Origin: SAR86 cluster bacterium
GTDB taxonomy: Bacteria; Pseudomonadota; Gammaproteobacteria; Magnimaribacterales; D2472
Reading direction: 5' to 3'
NCBI GenBank assembly: GCA_016779505.1
Contig: JADHNM010000008.1
Span: forward strand, 1 to 24,604
DNA: 24,604 nucleotides
Program-made: the position numbers and the translations under genes
Notes under the pieces: generated by a model
Seen by the model: the letters and a program-made list of their open reading frames with translations, nothing else
Told to the model about the DNA's origin: nothing
Databases searched by the model: none
Shown: piece by piece, positions 15,514-23,535 of the stretch
Position numbering within the stretch: the stretch's first letter is position 1
How the letters are laid out: each line of letters starts with the position of its first letter

Positions 15514-16176
15514 ATGGATAATCCTTTTTCACTAAATAATTTTTCCAGACCGAAACTGGAGATGCCCGGAGATGAAAAAAAACTTTTGCTGCATAGTTGT
15601 TGTGCACCATGCGCTGGAGAGATTATGGAGGCTGTTGCAGCATCCGATATTCAGACAACCGTTTATTTTTATAATCCCAACATTCATCCACAAGAAGAAT
15701 ACGAGATTCGAAAAGATGAAAACAAACGATTTTGTGACAAGCTTGGATTTGATTTTGTAGATGCAGATTATGATAAAGAAAACTGGTTCGAGAGAATAAA
15801 GGGTCTAGAGAATGAACCTGAAAGGGGTAAAAGATGTACTCAATGTTTTGACATGAGATTTGAGAGGTCTGCTCTTTACGCTCATGAAAATGGTTTCAAG
15901 GTATATGGGACTACCCTTGGTATTTCTCGTTGGAAAAATATGGATCAAATCAATGAATCTGGCAATAGAGCTGCACAAAGATATGCAGATATTGATTATT
16001 GGGATTTTAATTGGCGAAAAAAAGGAGGCTCTTCCCGAATGATTGAAATTTCTAAGAGAGAAGAGTTTTATCAACAAGAATACTGTGGATGTGTCTACAG
16101 CTTAAGGGATACCAATAAATGGCGCCAAGAAAATAACAAAGATCGAATTATTAGAGGTATTAAATTCTACAATTAA
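15514..16176 (+). CDS. queH: Epoxyqueuosine reductase QueH
   Basis: A 220-residue QueH (formerly DUF208), the metal-dependent alternative to QueG. It reduces epoxyqueuosine to queuosine in the wobble base of tRNAs with GUN anticodons. The cysteines and other landmarks are in place: LLLHSCCAPC (24-33, with C29, C30 and C33), FYNPNIHPQEEYEIRK (52-67), RCTQCF (C108, C111), TTLGISRWKN (133-142) and YCGCVYS (C191, C193). These are expected to hold a 4Fe-4S cluster and a second metal site. The gene is in the 5'-nucleotidase/thrH cluster, 5 bases after thrH; the pairing with them has no obvious functional logic. prpB follows after a 39-base gap that appears to contain its own promoter. Confidence 0.93.
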   Translation: MDNPFSLNNFSRPKLEMPGDEKKLLLHSCCAPCAGEIMEAVAASDIQTTVYFYNPNIHPQEEYEIRKDENKRFCDKLGFDFVDADYDKENWFERIKGLENEPERGKRCTQCFDMRFERSALYAHENGFKVYGTTLGISRWKNMDQINESGNRAAQRYADIDYWDFNWRKKGGSSRMIEISKREEFYQQEYCGCVYSLRDTNKWRQENNKDRIIRGIKFYN

Positions 16177-16177
16177 T

Positions 16178-16215
16178 TTGGGAATCATACCCTTGGCAAA
16201 GTACAATACAAACCA
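16178..16215 (+). promoter_or_regulatory. prpBCD promoter with a near-palindromic candidate operator
   Basis: TACAAT (16202-16207), a 5-of-6 -10 box, ends 8 bases before the prpB ATG and TTGGGA (16178-16183) lies 18 bases upstream as a weak -35. The spacer contains GGGAATCATACCC (16180-16192), a 13-base palindrome with one mismatched pair. A dyad inside the promoter is where a repressor would sit. No Shine-Dalgarno precedes prpB. Confidence 0.4.
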
Positions 16216-17097
16216 ATGAATACTCCGGGGAAAAAATTCAGACAAGCCATAGCTGATAACAATCCTTTAATGGTTGTTGGTGCAGTCAATGCTTATTGTG
16301 CAAAAATGGCTGAAAATGCAGGTCATAAAGCACTTTATCTTTCTGGGGCTGGAGTTGCAAATGCATCTTTTGGATTGCCTGATTTAGCTATCACAACATT
16401 AAATGATGTTGCCGAAGACTCAAGAAGAATCACCCAAGCAACAAGCCTACCTCTTTTAATCGACATTGATACTGGCTTTGGGGGCGCATTTAGTATAAGC
16501 AGAACCATAAAAGAAATGATTGCCGCAGATGTTGCTGCTGTTCATATTGAAGATCAAGTTACTCAGAAAAGATGTGGCCACAGACCAAATAAAAGTCTTG
16601 TTGATAAGATTGAAATGAGTGATCGAATTAAAGCGGCTGTTGATGGCCGAACAGATGAAAGTTTTTTTATCATGGCAAGAACAGATTCTTATGCAACTGA
16701 GGGAATGGAGGGCGCGATTGACCGATGTAAGGAATATATTGAAGCTGGAGCAGATGGATTATTTTTAGAGGCAGTATCTAGCTTGGAGGATTACAAGCTA
16801 TTAAAAGATGCATTAGAAGTTCCAGTTTTAGCAAATATTACCGAGTTTGGGAAAACACCTCTTTTTACTGCGAAGGAGCTTGCATCAGTTGGAGTTGATA
16901 TAATGCTATTTCCATTATCGGCTTTTAGAGCAATGAATAAAGCTGCAGAGTCTGTTTATCAAGATATTGCTGAAAATGGATCACAAGCAAATTCAGTTGA
17001 GATGATGCAGACAAGAGATGAACTGTATAAGTATTTAAACTATCATTCATTTGAGCAAAAATTAGATGAATTATTTAAAAGGAAGGAGAATAAGTAA
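16216..17097 (+). CDS. prpB: 2-methylisocitrate lyase
   Basis: A 293-residue PrpB, of the isocitrate lyase/PEP mutase superfamily. It splits 2-methylisocitrate into pyruvate and succinate, the last step of the methylcitrate cycle for propionyl-CoA. Landmarks: VVGAVNAYCAKMAENAG (20-36), LYLSGAGVAN (40-49), the metal-binding DIDTGFGG (83-90), and the mobile catalytic loop KRCGHRPNK with C120. ARTDSYATEG and EAVSSLEDY follow as in PrpB. It lies first in a prpBCD unit. The ATG is only 8 bases from a -10 box and has no Shine-Dalgarno, whereas the two downstream genes do. Its TAA abuts the prpC ATG directly. Another PEP mutase-like function is unlikely given the neighbours. Confidence 0.96.
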   Translation: MNTPGKKFRQAIADNNPLMVVGAVNAYCAKMAENAGHKALYLSGAGVANASFGLPDLAITTLNDVAEDSRRITQATSLPLLIDIDTGFGGAFSISRTIKEMIAADVAAVHIEDQVTQKRCGHRPNKSLVDKIEMSDRIKAAVDGRTDESFFIMARTDSYATEGMEGAIDRCKEYIEAGADGLFLEAVSSLEDYKLLKDALEVPVLANITEFGKTPLFTAKELASVGVDIMLFPLSAFRAMNKAAESVYQDIAENGSQANSVEMMQTRDELYKYLNYHSFEQKLDELFKRKENK

Positions 17098-18219
17098 ATG
17101 GTTAAGAAGTTAGAAGGCGCTGGACTTCGTGGTCAAGTTGCGGGTGAAACATCACTTTGCACTGTTGGCCAAGAAGAAGGTTTGGCTTACAGGGGACATA
17201 AAATTGAAACATTGGCTGAAAAAGGTACATTTGAGGAAGTTGCTTACCTTCTTCTGTATGGCAAATTACCCAATACATCAGAATTATCAGATTACAAATC
17301 CTTATTAAAAAGTTTAAGAGATCTTCCTGATTCATTGAAGAAGGTTCTTAGAGAAATACCAGCATCGGCTCATCCAATGGCAGTCATGGCAACTGGATGC
17401 TCTATGTTAGGAAACCTAGAGCCTGAAGAGTCAATGGATGCACAAATGGATTCTATCAATCGAATGGTTGCAACCATGCCCTCAATTGTTACCTATTGGT
17501 ATAAATTTTCTCATGATGGTGAAGATATTAGTCTTGTTAATGATGAAGAAACAATGGCAGGTCATTTCTTACATATCCTTCATGGCAAGACTCCGTCAGA
17601 TCTTCATAGACGCGTAATGGATGCATCCTTAGTCTTGTATGCTGAGCATGAATTTAATGCTTCTACTTTCACTGCTAGGGTTTGCGCTTCGACAATGTCA
17701 GATATTTTTTCATGTGTTGTTGCTGCAATAGGTTCTCTGAAGGGTCCTTTGCATGGAGGCGCCAATGAGGCTGCGATGGAGATGATTGAGAATTGGAAGA
17801 CACGCGAAGAAGCAAAAACAAATATTTTGGATATGCTTGCTAATAAAGGCAAGATTATGGGCTTTGGCCATGCAATTTACTCGGAAAGAGATCCAAGAAA
17901 TGCTGTGATAAAAGAATTTTCTAAAGAATTATCTCAAGAATATGGTGATGACTCTCTGTATCAGGTTTCTGAGGAGGTTGAGCAGGTGATGTGGGATGAG
18001 AAGAGATTATTTCCTAATGCAGATTTTTTTCATGCTTCAGCATACTTTTATTTAGGAATCCCAACAAAACTATTTACTCCAATTTTTGTAATGTCACGAG
18101 TTACAGGCTGGACTGCTCATTGCATGGAGCAAAGAGCTAATAATAGAATTATTAGACCTAGCGCAGAATATACTGGTCCTGAGACCGCTGTATGGGTTGA
18201 TCTCGAAGATAGGGAGTAA
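17098..18219 (+). CDS. prpC: 2-methylcitrate synthase
   Basis: A 373-residue short-type citrate synthase, condensing propionyl-CoA with oxaloacetate to 2-methylcitrate. The length and the GLRGQVAGETSLCTVGQEEG start are those of PrpC rather than the longer GltA. Active-site landmarks are AEHEFNAST (H184), GPLHGGANEAAM (H219), MGFGHAIYSERDPR (H258) and NADFF (D309). A clear AAGGAG (17083-17088) lies 9 bases before the ATG inside the end of prpB. The gene is sandwiched between prpB and prpD, which settles methylcitrate over citrate synthase, though some activity with acetyl-CoA is known for the family. No defect is visible. Confidence 0.95.
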   Translation: MVKKLEGAGLRGQVAGETSLCTVGQEEGLAYRGHKIETLAEKGTFEEVAYLLLYGKLPNTSELSDYKSLLKSLRDLPDSLKKVLREIPASAHPMAVMATGCSMLGNLEPEESMDAQMDSINRMVATMPSIVTYWYKFSHDGEDISLVNDEETMAGHFLHILHGKTPSDLHRRVMDASLVLYAEHEFNASTFTARVCASTMSDIFSCVVAAIGSLKGPLHGGANEAAMEMIENWKTREEAKTNILDMLANKGKIMGFGHAIYSERDPRNAVIKEFSKELSQEYGDDSLYQVSEEVEQVMWDEKRLFPNADFFHASAYFYLGIPTKLFTPIFVMSRVTGWTAHCMEQRANNRIIRPSAEYTGPETAVWVDLEDRE

Positions 18220-18222
18220 ATC

Positions 18223-19683
18223 ATGTCAAATAATGTTGAGCTGAATATAAGGTCAGGTCCTGACTCTTTGCTTGTAGAAATTGCAGAGTATGTTTCAAAG
18301 CAGGACATAAACTCTGAGCTTGCACTTTCAACTGCAAGAAATTGTCTTATAGATACTATTGGATGTGGTTTATTGGCATTAACTTTTCCTGCATGCACAA
18401 AAATGCTAGGACCTATTATTCCAGGCACTACTGTACCAAGAGGAGTGAGGGTTCCCGGAACCAACTTTCTTCTTGATCCCGTAAAAGGGGCTTTTGATAT
18501 TGGTTGTATTATCAGATGGCTTGATTACAACGATACCTGGTTAGCTGCTGAATGGGGTCATCCCTCAGACAATCTTGGTGCAATTCTTGCAGTAGCAGAT
18601 TATGTCTCCCAAGAAAAGGTTGCAGCTGGTAAAGATCCTCTAACAATGAGAGATGTTTTAGAGTGCATGATAATGGCTCACGAAATCCAAGGAGTTTTAG
18701 CTCTTACAAATAGTTTTAATAGAGTTGGTTTGGATCATGTTGTGCTTGTAAAAGTTGCATCAACAGCTGTTGTCACGAAATTGCTTGGTGGGAACACTGA
18801 TCAAATCATGGATGCCGTAAGTCAAGCTTGGGTAGATGGTCAAAGTCTTAGGACATATCGTCATGCACCTAATGCTGGTTCTAGAAAAAGCTGGGCTGCC
18901 GGCGATGCAACCAGTAGAGCAGTTAGACTTGCTCTTATAACTCTTTCTGGTGAAATGGGTTATCCAAGCGTTTTATCAGCTCCAACATGGGGCTTTGAAA
19001 ATGTTTCATTCAAAGGAGAAAAATTGTCTCTCAGCCAACCTTTTGGTTCATATGTGATGGAAAATGTTCTTTTTAAAATTAGCTTTCCTGCAGAATTTCA
19101 TGCACAAACAGCCGTAGAGGCCGCAGTTACATTGCATCCTCAAATCAAAGACAGGCTTGATGAAATAGCTAATATAGAGGTTACAACTCATGAATCTGCA
19201 ATCAGAATCATCTCTAAATCTGGGCAACTCAATAATCCAGCTGATAGAGATCACTGTTTGCAATACATGATTGCAATAGGGTTAATCCATGGAGATCTTA
19301 TTGCTGAACATTATGAAGATGATGTTGCTAGCGACCCAAGAGTTGATGAGCTTAGAGAGAAGATGATAATTAAAGAAGATAAGCGATATACAGACGAGTA
19401 CTTGGAAGCTGACAAAAGATCAATCGCAAATAAAATACAAATATTCTTTCATGATGGGTCTTCAACAGATGCTATTGAGGTCGAGTATCCCATAGGACAC
19501 AAGCGTCGAAGAGAGGAGGGAATTCCTGTTTTAGAAAAGAAATTTGAGAATAATCTGGGTAAGATTTTTGATAATAAAAAAGTTAACGCTATTTTAGCTA
19601 AATGCCTTGATCAAGATGCACTTGAATCTATGAGTGTCTTAGATTTCCAAGAGTTATTTACTGTTGAAGAAAATTCTTTTTAA
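18223..19683 (+). CDS. prpD: 2-methylcitrate dehydratase
   Basis: A 486-residue MmgE/PrpD family protein (E. coli PrpD 483), which dehydrates 2-methylcitrate to 2-methyl-cis-aconitate without an iron-sulfur cluster. Typical stretches are RNCLIDTIGCGL (39-50), WLDYNDTWLAAEWGHPSDNL (99-118), the AHEIQGVLAL helix, GDATSRAVRLAL, and FPAEFHAQTAVEAAV before the lid domain. AGGGAG (18211-18216) lies 6 bases before the ATG. With prpD present, the AcnD/PrpF alternative is not needed; neither is encoded here, nor is a PrpE propionyl-CoA synthetase or a PrpR regulator, so propionyl-CoA should come from beta-oxidation or amino acids. The rehydration to methylisocitrate would rely on an aconitase encoded elsewhere. 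Its stop interlocks with the convergent acylase gene. Confidence 0.95.
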   Translation: MSNNVELNIRSGPDSLLVEIAEYVSKQDINSELALSTARNCLIDTIGCGLLALTFPACTKMLGPIIPGTTVPRGVRVPGTNFLLDPVKGAFDIGCIIRWLDYNDTWLAAEWGHPSDNLGAILAVADYVSQEKVAAGKDPLTMRDVLECMIMAHEIQGVLALTNSFNRVGLDHVVLVKVASTAVVTKLLGGNTDQIMDAVSQAWVDGQSLRTYRHAPNAGSRKSWAAGDATSRAVRLALITLSGEMGYPSVLSAPTWGFENVSFKGEKLSLSQPFGSYVMENVLFKISFPAEFHAQTAVEAAVTLHPQIKDRLDEIANIEVTTHESAIRIISKSGQLNNPADRDHCLQYMIAIGLIHGDLIAEHYEDDVASDPRVDELREKMIIKEDKRYTDEYLEADKRSIANKIQIFFHDGSSTDAIEVEYPIGHKRRREEGIPVLEKKFENNLGKIFDNKKVNAILAKCLDQDALESMSVLDFQELFTVEENSF

Positions 19684-21683
19684 AGGCTTGTTGGAATAAA
19701 CCTAAGAGCTTCTTGGCTGAATAAGAACGTTTGGTCAGAATAATGGACAGAAGACTCATTTCTAGATGATCCATAGTTGTGCATGCCGTAAATTGTTTTG
19801 CCATTGTCGTCTTCGGCGATAATAAAAAACAAACCATCACCTCCGGACATATTTAAACTCTTAGTTTTTGAATTAGGTGATCCATATACAGCTCTTAAGG
19901 TATCAACCGAGCCTTGAATTGGGTAAGTTCTTGACCCTCTAGAAATGGTATTGATTAAACCCCACTGATCAGAGGAGCTTCTTTGAATTTTCTGAAAAAG
20001 GTTATCGCATTCTTGTTTTGCTGATTTGTATGAGGGGGTAGGTTTGCTATTCATTTCCGAAATCCACTCTTGCGCCATAAAGCACATTCCTAAAGCAGCA
20101 TTGGTATTCTTGATATCAGTTTTTCTATTCCAATTTTTCAATGCCAGTTCAAGGTTTGCGTCATATTGAGCAATTGATTCCAGATATTTATATTGCCTTG
20201 AATTCTTTGAGTATGAGTTATCAAATTTAATTTGAATAAATCGATCCAAATCAATGGTTTCGTTTGAGGAAAGAAGTTCATTCGCTACAAAGGATCTATT
20301 TGTCAGTCTCTGTTCAAAATGAACATTTTTTTTCATTGATTTCATTTTCAACGAATGATTTCCCATCACAGAAAATGGATTTTGATTGGTGCTTTGAATC
20401 CATCCATTAGAGGGATTGATAAACTTAGGTAGGTTATGAACCAATTTGTCGTCATCCCAAATATCATTTGAACTCGAGCTTCTTAAAATTTGTCTTGCTT
20501 TTGGAGCGTCAGCTCTGATGGGAATTCTTCCATTGTAAAAATATCCAATATTCCTATTAGAATCCATAGTTACAAAGTTAAAGCTAGGTATTTTTCTTTT
20601 TGCAAGTTGTTTTTCAAATTCATATACATTGGTTGAGTTGCCTATTTCATACCATCCCTCGATTTCATTAAAAGAATTCTGGTTTATGTGCCTAAGAGCA
20701 AAATAGCTTCCCTTCATTTCTAAGACAGGACCAAACTTTGAGTATCTAAATTTTTGCTTTGTACGTAATTTTAAAAAACCAAATAGTTTAAATGCTAAAT
20801 AATCCTCTTCAACCTCAAAAGATTCCCATTTATCATCCAGCAGATATTGATTTGAATTCTCTGGATTAATTGTGAGTTCAAATATATCCATTACATCAGG
20901 GCGATTAACAGTCGCACCCCAACCAATATCTTTATTAAAGCCAACATTAATTAAAAAAGATCCAGGAAAGTTACCACCATGCCCATGCCATCCTGATTTA
21001 CTTTCGATATTTAATTCATACCAACCAACTGGCCCGGACAAGGGTTGATGTGAATTAATTAGAAGGTAAGCAGCATTTGCATCTGCTTTGATTGAGTTAA
21101 TGGCTATAGCATTCGAGCCGGTTGGAATTGATGTTTTATCTCTTGCAGCCATCTGCGCTAAGTCTCTATCTAAACCTGCAAAAAAAAGATGCTGAATGTA
21201 TGATCCGGCAAGCACATCCTCTTGAGTAATTGGATGAAGCGAAGGGTTAACTTTTTCTGGATGTTTATTTGCATACATGTTTACACCATCTGCATATGCT
21301 TGAGCCATGGAAAGTATATTTTGAGAAAGTTGCTTCTTCCCAATATTTCTTACCTTTGAATGAACTTTTAATAACCTAACTAGGTAGTCAGTATCAATGC
21401 TATCAAGACCGTTATAAATTGCATTTTGACCTCGATATAAAGGCATCAACTCCACAAGATCCTCGTATGCATCTTCTGCATGAACCAACCCTATTCCATA
21501 TGCAACATCTTGATCAGTCTGACCTTTGATATATGGAACACCCCAAAAATCTCTATTAATGTCAACATTGTATTGATTGCTAATTTCAAAAGTTGAATTC
21601 TTTTCAAGTATTGAGCAAGAACTCAGGAGCATGCTTAAGATAGCAAAGAGCAAACTAGCACTTGAAATTTTTTTTATCATCAC
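19680..21683 (-). CDS. Penicillin acylase family lipoprotein (Ntn hydrolase)
   Basis: A 667-residue protein of the penicillin/cephalosporin/acyl-homoserine lactone acylase family. The start is a signal peptide ending in a lipobox, LSSC with C23 as lipidated cysteine; Ser at +2 favours the outer membrane. The alpha-chain region has RDFWGVPYIKG (44-54) and AYGIGLVHAEDAYEDLVEL (61-79). The autocatalytic cleavage site is TGSNAIAI, where S190 becomes the N-terminal nucleophile of the beta chain. HGHGGNFPGSFLINVGFNKDIGWGATVN is the conserved substrate-pocket block. It should hydrolyse an N-acyl amide at the cell surface or periplasm; the substrate could be an acyl-homoserine lactone, an acyl-amino acid or a peptide. 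Translation may begin at GTG 21683 or the next codon, ATG 21680. Its 3' end interlocks with prpD. Confidence 0.9.
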   Translation of the reverse strand: MMIKKISSASLLFAILSMLLSSCSILEKNSTFEISNQYNVDINRDFWGVPYIKGQTDQDVAYGIGLVHAEDAYEDLVELMPLYRGQNAIYNGLDSIDTDYLVRLLKVHSKVRNIGKKQLSQNILSMAQAYADGVNMYANKHPEKVNPSLHPITQEDVLAGSYIQHLFFAGLDRDLAQMAARDKTSIPTGSNAIAINSIKADANAAYLLINSHQPLSGPVGWYELNIESKSGWHGHGGNFPGSFLINVGFNKDIGWGATVNRPDVMDIFELTINPENSNQYLLDDKWESFEVEEDYLAFKLFGFLKLRTKQKFRYSKFGPVLEMKGSYFALRHINQNSFNEIEGWYEIGNSTNVYEFEKQLAKRKIPSFNFVTMDSNRNIGYFYNGRIPIRADAPKARQILRSSSSNDIWDDDKLVHNLPKFINPSNGWIQSTNQNPFSVMGNHSLKMKSMKKNVHFEQRLTNRSFVANELLSSNETIDLDRFIQIKFDNSYSKNSRQYKYLESIAQYDANLELALKNWNRKTDIKNTNAALGMCFMAQEWISEMNSKPTPSYKSAKQECDNLFQKIQRSSSDQWGLINTISRGSRTYPIQGSVDTLRAVYGSPNSKTKSLNMSGGDGLFFIIAEDDNGKTIYGMHNYGSSRNESSVHYSDQTFLFSQEALRFIPTSL

Positions 21684-21689
21684 AAATAT

Positions 21690-21695
21690 ATTGTA
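21690..21695 (-). promoter_or_regulatory. -10 box of the acylase lipoprotein gene (leaderless type)
   Basis: On the minus strand TACAAT runs 21695 to 21690 and ends 6 bases before GTG 21683 and 9 before ATG 21680. A usual start of transcription would fall at about 21683, so the mRNA would begin with or just before the start codon. No -35 or Shine-Dalgarno is convincing. Confidence 0.4.
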
Positions 21696-21724
21696 ATAGC
21701 TTCTAGTAAAAATATTTCTTAATC

Positions 21725-22414
21725 ATGCAAAAAAATATCTTAGTAATAGGTGGCAATTCTCTCATTGGTCAGGAAGTTATTAAGCTATCCAATGCAAAAG
21801 GTGATAACGTTATTGCAACTTCGAGATCGACAATAGATCTGCCTTTAGAGAACTTCATTCAATTAGATCCAAATGAAGATTTGTCAGGACTAGATACTTT
21901 GCCAGACTCGATTGATGCATTGCTTTATTGTCCAGGCTCTATTTCGCTTAAATCAATTCAAAGAATGGATATTTCTGATATTAGGGAAGATTTTAGAATT
22001 AATGTTGAGGGTGCTTTTAATATCATAAAAAAAGTCTTACCCAATCTAAAAAAAGATGATGGAGCCTCGGTTGTTTTTATCTCTTCTGTGGCTGCCAAGA
22101 GTGGAATGACATTTCATTCTTCCATTTCAGCATCCAAGGCTGCCCTAGAAGGCTTTGCTAGAAGTCTTGCTTCTGAGCTTGCGCCCAGAGTAGCTATAAA
22201 TTGTGTGGCCCCATCCTTAACCAATACTCCATTGGCTGAACACCTTCTTAATAATGAAAAAAAATTACAATCCTCCGAAGCAAGGCATCCACTCAATACC
22301 ATTGGAGATCCAGTTAAGATTGCTAAGATTATATATAACCTTTTCTCTGCCAAAGAAGATTGGATTACCGGTCAAACAATTAGCATTGATGGCGGACTAT
22401 CAAGCCTTAGATAG
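21725..22414 (+). CDS. Short-chain dehydrogenase/reductase lacking the catalytic tyrosine
   Basis: A 229-residue SDR-fold protein. It has a Rossmann start VIGGNSLIG (7-15; the middle Gly of GxxxGxG is Leu), N93 in the RINVEGAF helix, FISSV with S121, and a normal C-terminal INCVAPSLTNTPLAE and WITGQTISIDGG. The catalytic YxxxK motif is altered: HSSISASKAAL places Ile134 where Tyr belongs, with K138 kept. The DNA is unambiguous (ATT at that codon). Classical SDRs use Ser-Tyr-Lys, so this protein may be a non-catalytic binder, act on an unusual substrate, or use another residue. It is divergent from the acylase gene and precedes aroC, which seems to have its own promoter. No function can be assigned beyond the fold. 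Confidence 0.88.
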   Translation: MQKNILVIGGNSLIGQEVIKLSNAKGDNVIATSRSTIDLPLENFIQLDPNEDLSGLDTLPDSIDALLYCPGSISLKSIQRMDISDIREDFRINVEGAFNIIKKVLPNLKKDDGASVVFISSVAAKSGMTFHSSISASKAALEGFARSLASELAPRVAINCVAPSLTNTPLAEHLLNNEKKLQSSEARHPLNTIGDPVKIAKIIYNLFSAKEDWITGQTISIDGGLSSLR

Positions 22415-22435
22415 GCTCTATTAAACTTTTTAGTC

Positions 22436-22448
22436 TATAATTCTGCGT
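22436..22448 (+). promoter_or_regulatory. -10 box directly before aroC (leaderless type)
   Basis: A perfect TATAAT (22436-22441) ends 7 bases before the aroC ATG at 22449, so transcription would begin at about 22448. No good -35 is found at 16-18 bases upstream and no Shine-Dalgarno lies between. Confidence 0.45.
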
Positions 22449-23534
22449 ATGTCAGGGAATACATTTGGAAAATTATTTCAAGTTACAACTTATGGAGAAA
22501 GCCATGGGAAGGCACTTGGGTGCATTATAGATGGTTGTCCGCCCCAATTAGAAATTTCAACTGATGACATTCAATCTGAACTAAATCTCAGAAAACCTGG
22601 TCAGTCTGATGTAACAACACAAAGAAAAGAAGATGATGTCGTGGAAATTTTGTCAGGCGTATTTGAGGGTAAGACTTTAGGAACTCCAATTAGTTTAATT
22701 ATTTACAATCAAGATCAAAGATCAAAAGATTACTCGAACATCAAAGATGTTTTTCGCCCTAATCATGCTGATATAACCTATCAAGCTAAATATGGTCATC
22801 GAGACTATAGAGGCGGCGGTCGATCAAGTGCCAGGGAAACGGCAATGAGAGTAGCAGCTGGCTCAATAGCTAAAAAATATCTTAATTTACATGATATTCA
22901 TGTTGATGGTTATGTTAGTCAAATAGGTTCTATATCAGCAGATGATATTAATTTATTAAATGCGAAATCTAACAAGTATTTTTTTGCAGACAAGTCTAAA
23001 TTAGAAGATTTGGATGTTATGTTTGCTAAGTTGATTGAAGAGGGTGATTCAGTGGGAGCAAAACTTGGTATAAGAGTAACTAATTGTCCGATTGGTCTTG
23101 GTGAGCCTGTTTTTGACAAGTTTGACGCAGATTTAGCAAAAGCCATTATGAGTATTAATGCCGTGAAATCTGTCAGTATTGGAAATACTCATAATATGCT
23201 TGATCTTAAAGGTTCTGAGGTCCGAGATGAAATGACATCAGATGGCTTTAAATCAAATAATGCTGGAGGTATTTTGGGCGGAATCACAAATGGTGACTTG
23301 ATAGAGCTTGAATTTATTATTAAGCCAACATCTAGCATCAAACCAAAAGGTCAAACAATTAATGCCGCCGGCAAAGAAGTCGAGGTTGAAGTAACTGGCA
23401 GACATGATCCTTGTGTTGGAATTAGAGCGGTTCCTATAGCCGAAGCAATGGTCAATTTAGTTGTCATGGATCATTTATTAAGAAATGAAGCACAGTGCGG
23501 AATGATTGATCAATCTTCTCCATTTAAGAAATAG
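22449..23534 (+). CDS. aroC: Chorismate synthase
   Basis: A 361-residue chorismate synthase, converting 5-enolpyruvylshikimate-3-phosphate to chorismate with reduced FMN as a catalytic cofactor. It is the branch point to aromatic amino acids, folate and quinones. Family blocks in order: GNTFGKLFQVTTYGESHG (3-20), DGCPP (28-32), LRKPGQSDVTTQRKEDD (47-63), GTPISLIIYNQDQRSKDY, RPNHADITYQAKYGHRDYRG and GGRSSARETA with its flavin-binding role, and GRHDPCVGIRAVPIAEAM near the end. Length is the bacterial norm. It follows the SDR gene by 34 bases containing a TATAAT immediately before the ATG. leuC starts one base after its stop, so aroC and leuC are probably cotranscribed. Confidence 0.97.
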   Translation: MSGNTFGKLFQVTTYGESHGKALGCIIDGCPPQLEISTDDIQSELNLRKPGQSDVTTQRKEDDVVEILSGVFEGKTLGTPISLIIYNQDQRSKDYSNIKDVFRPNHADITYQAKYGHRDYRGGGRSSARETAMRVAAGSIAKKYLNLHDIHVDGYVSQIGSISADDINLLNAKSNKYFFADKSKLEDLDVMFAKLIEEGDSVGAKLGIRVTNCPIGLGEPVFDKFDADLAKAIMSINAVKSVSIGNTHNMLDLKGSEVRDEMTSDGFKSNNAGGILGGITNGDLIELEFIIKPTSSIKPKGQTINAAGKEVEVEVTGRHDPCVGIRAVPIAEAMVNLVVMDHLLRNEAQCGMIDQSSPFKK

Positions 23535-23535
23535 C

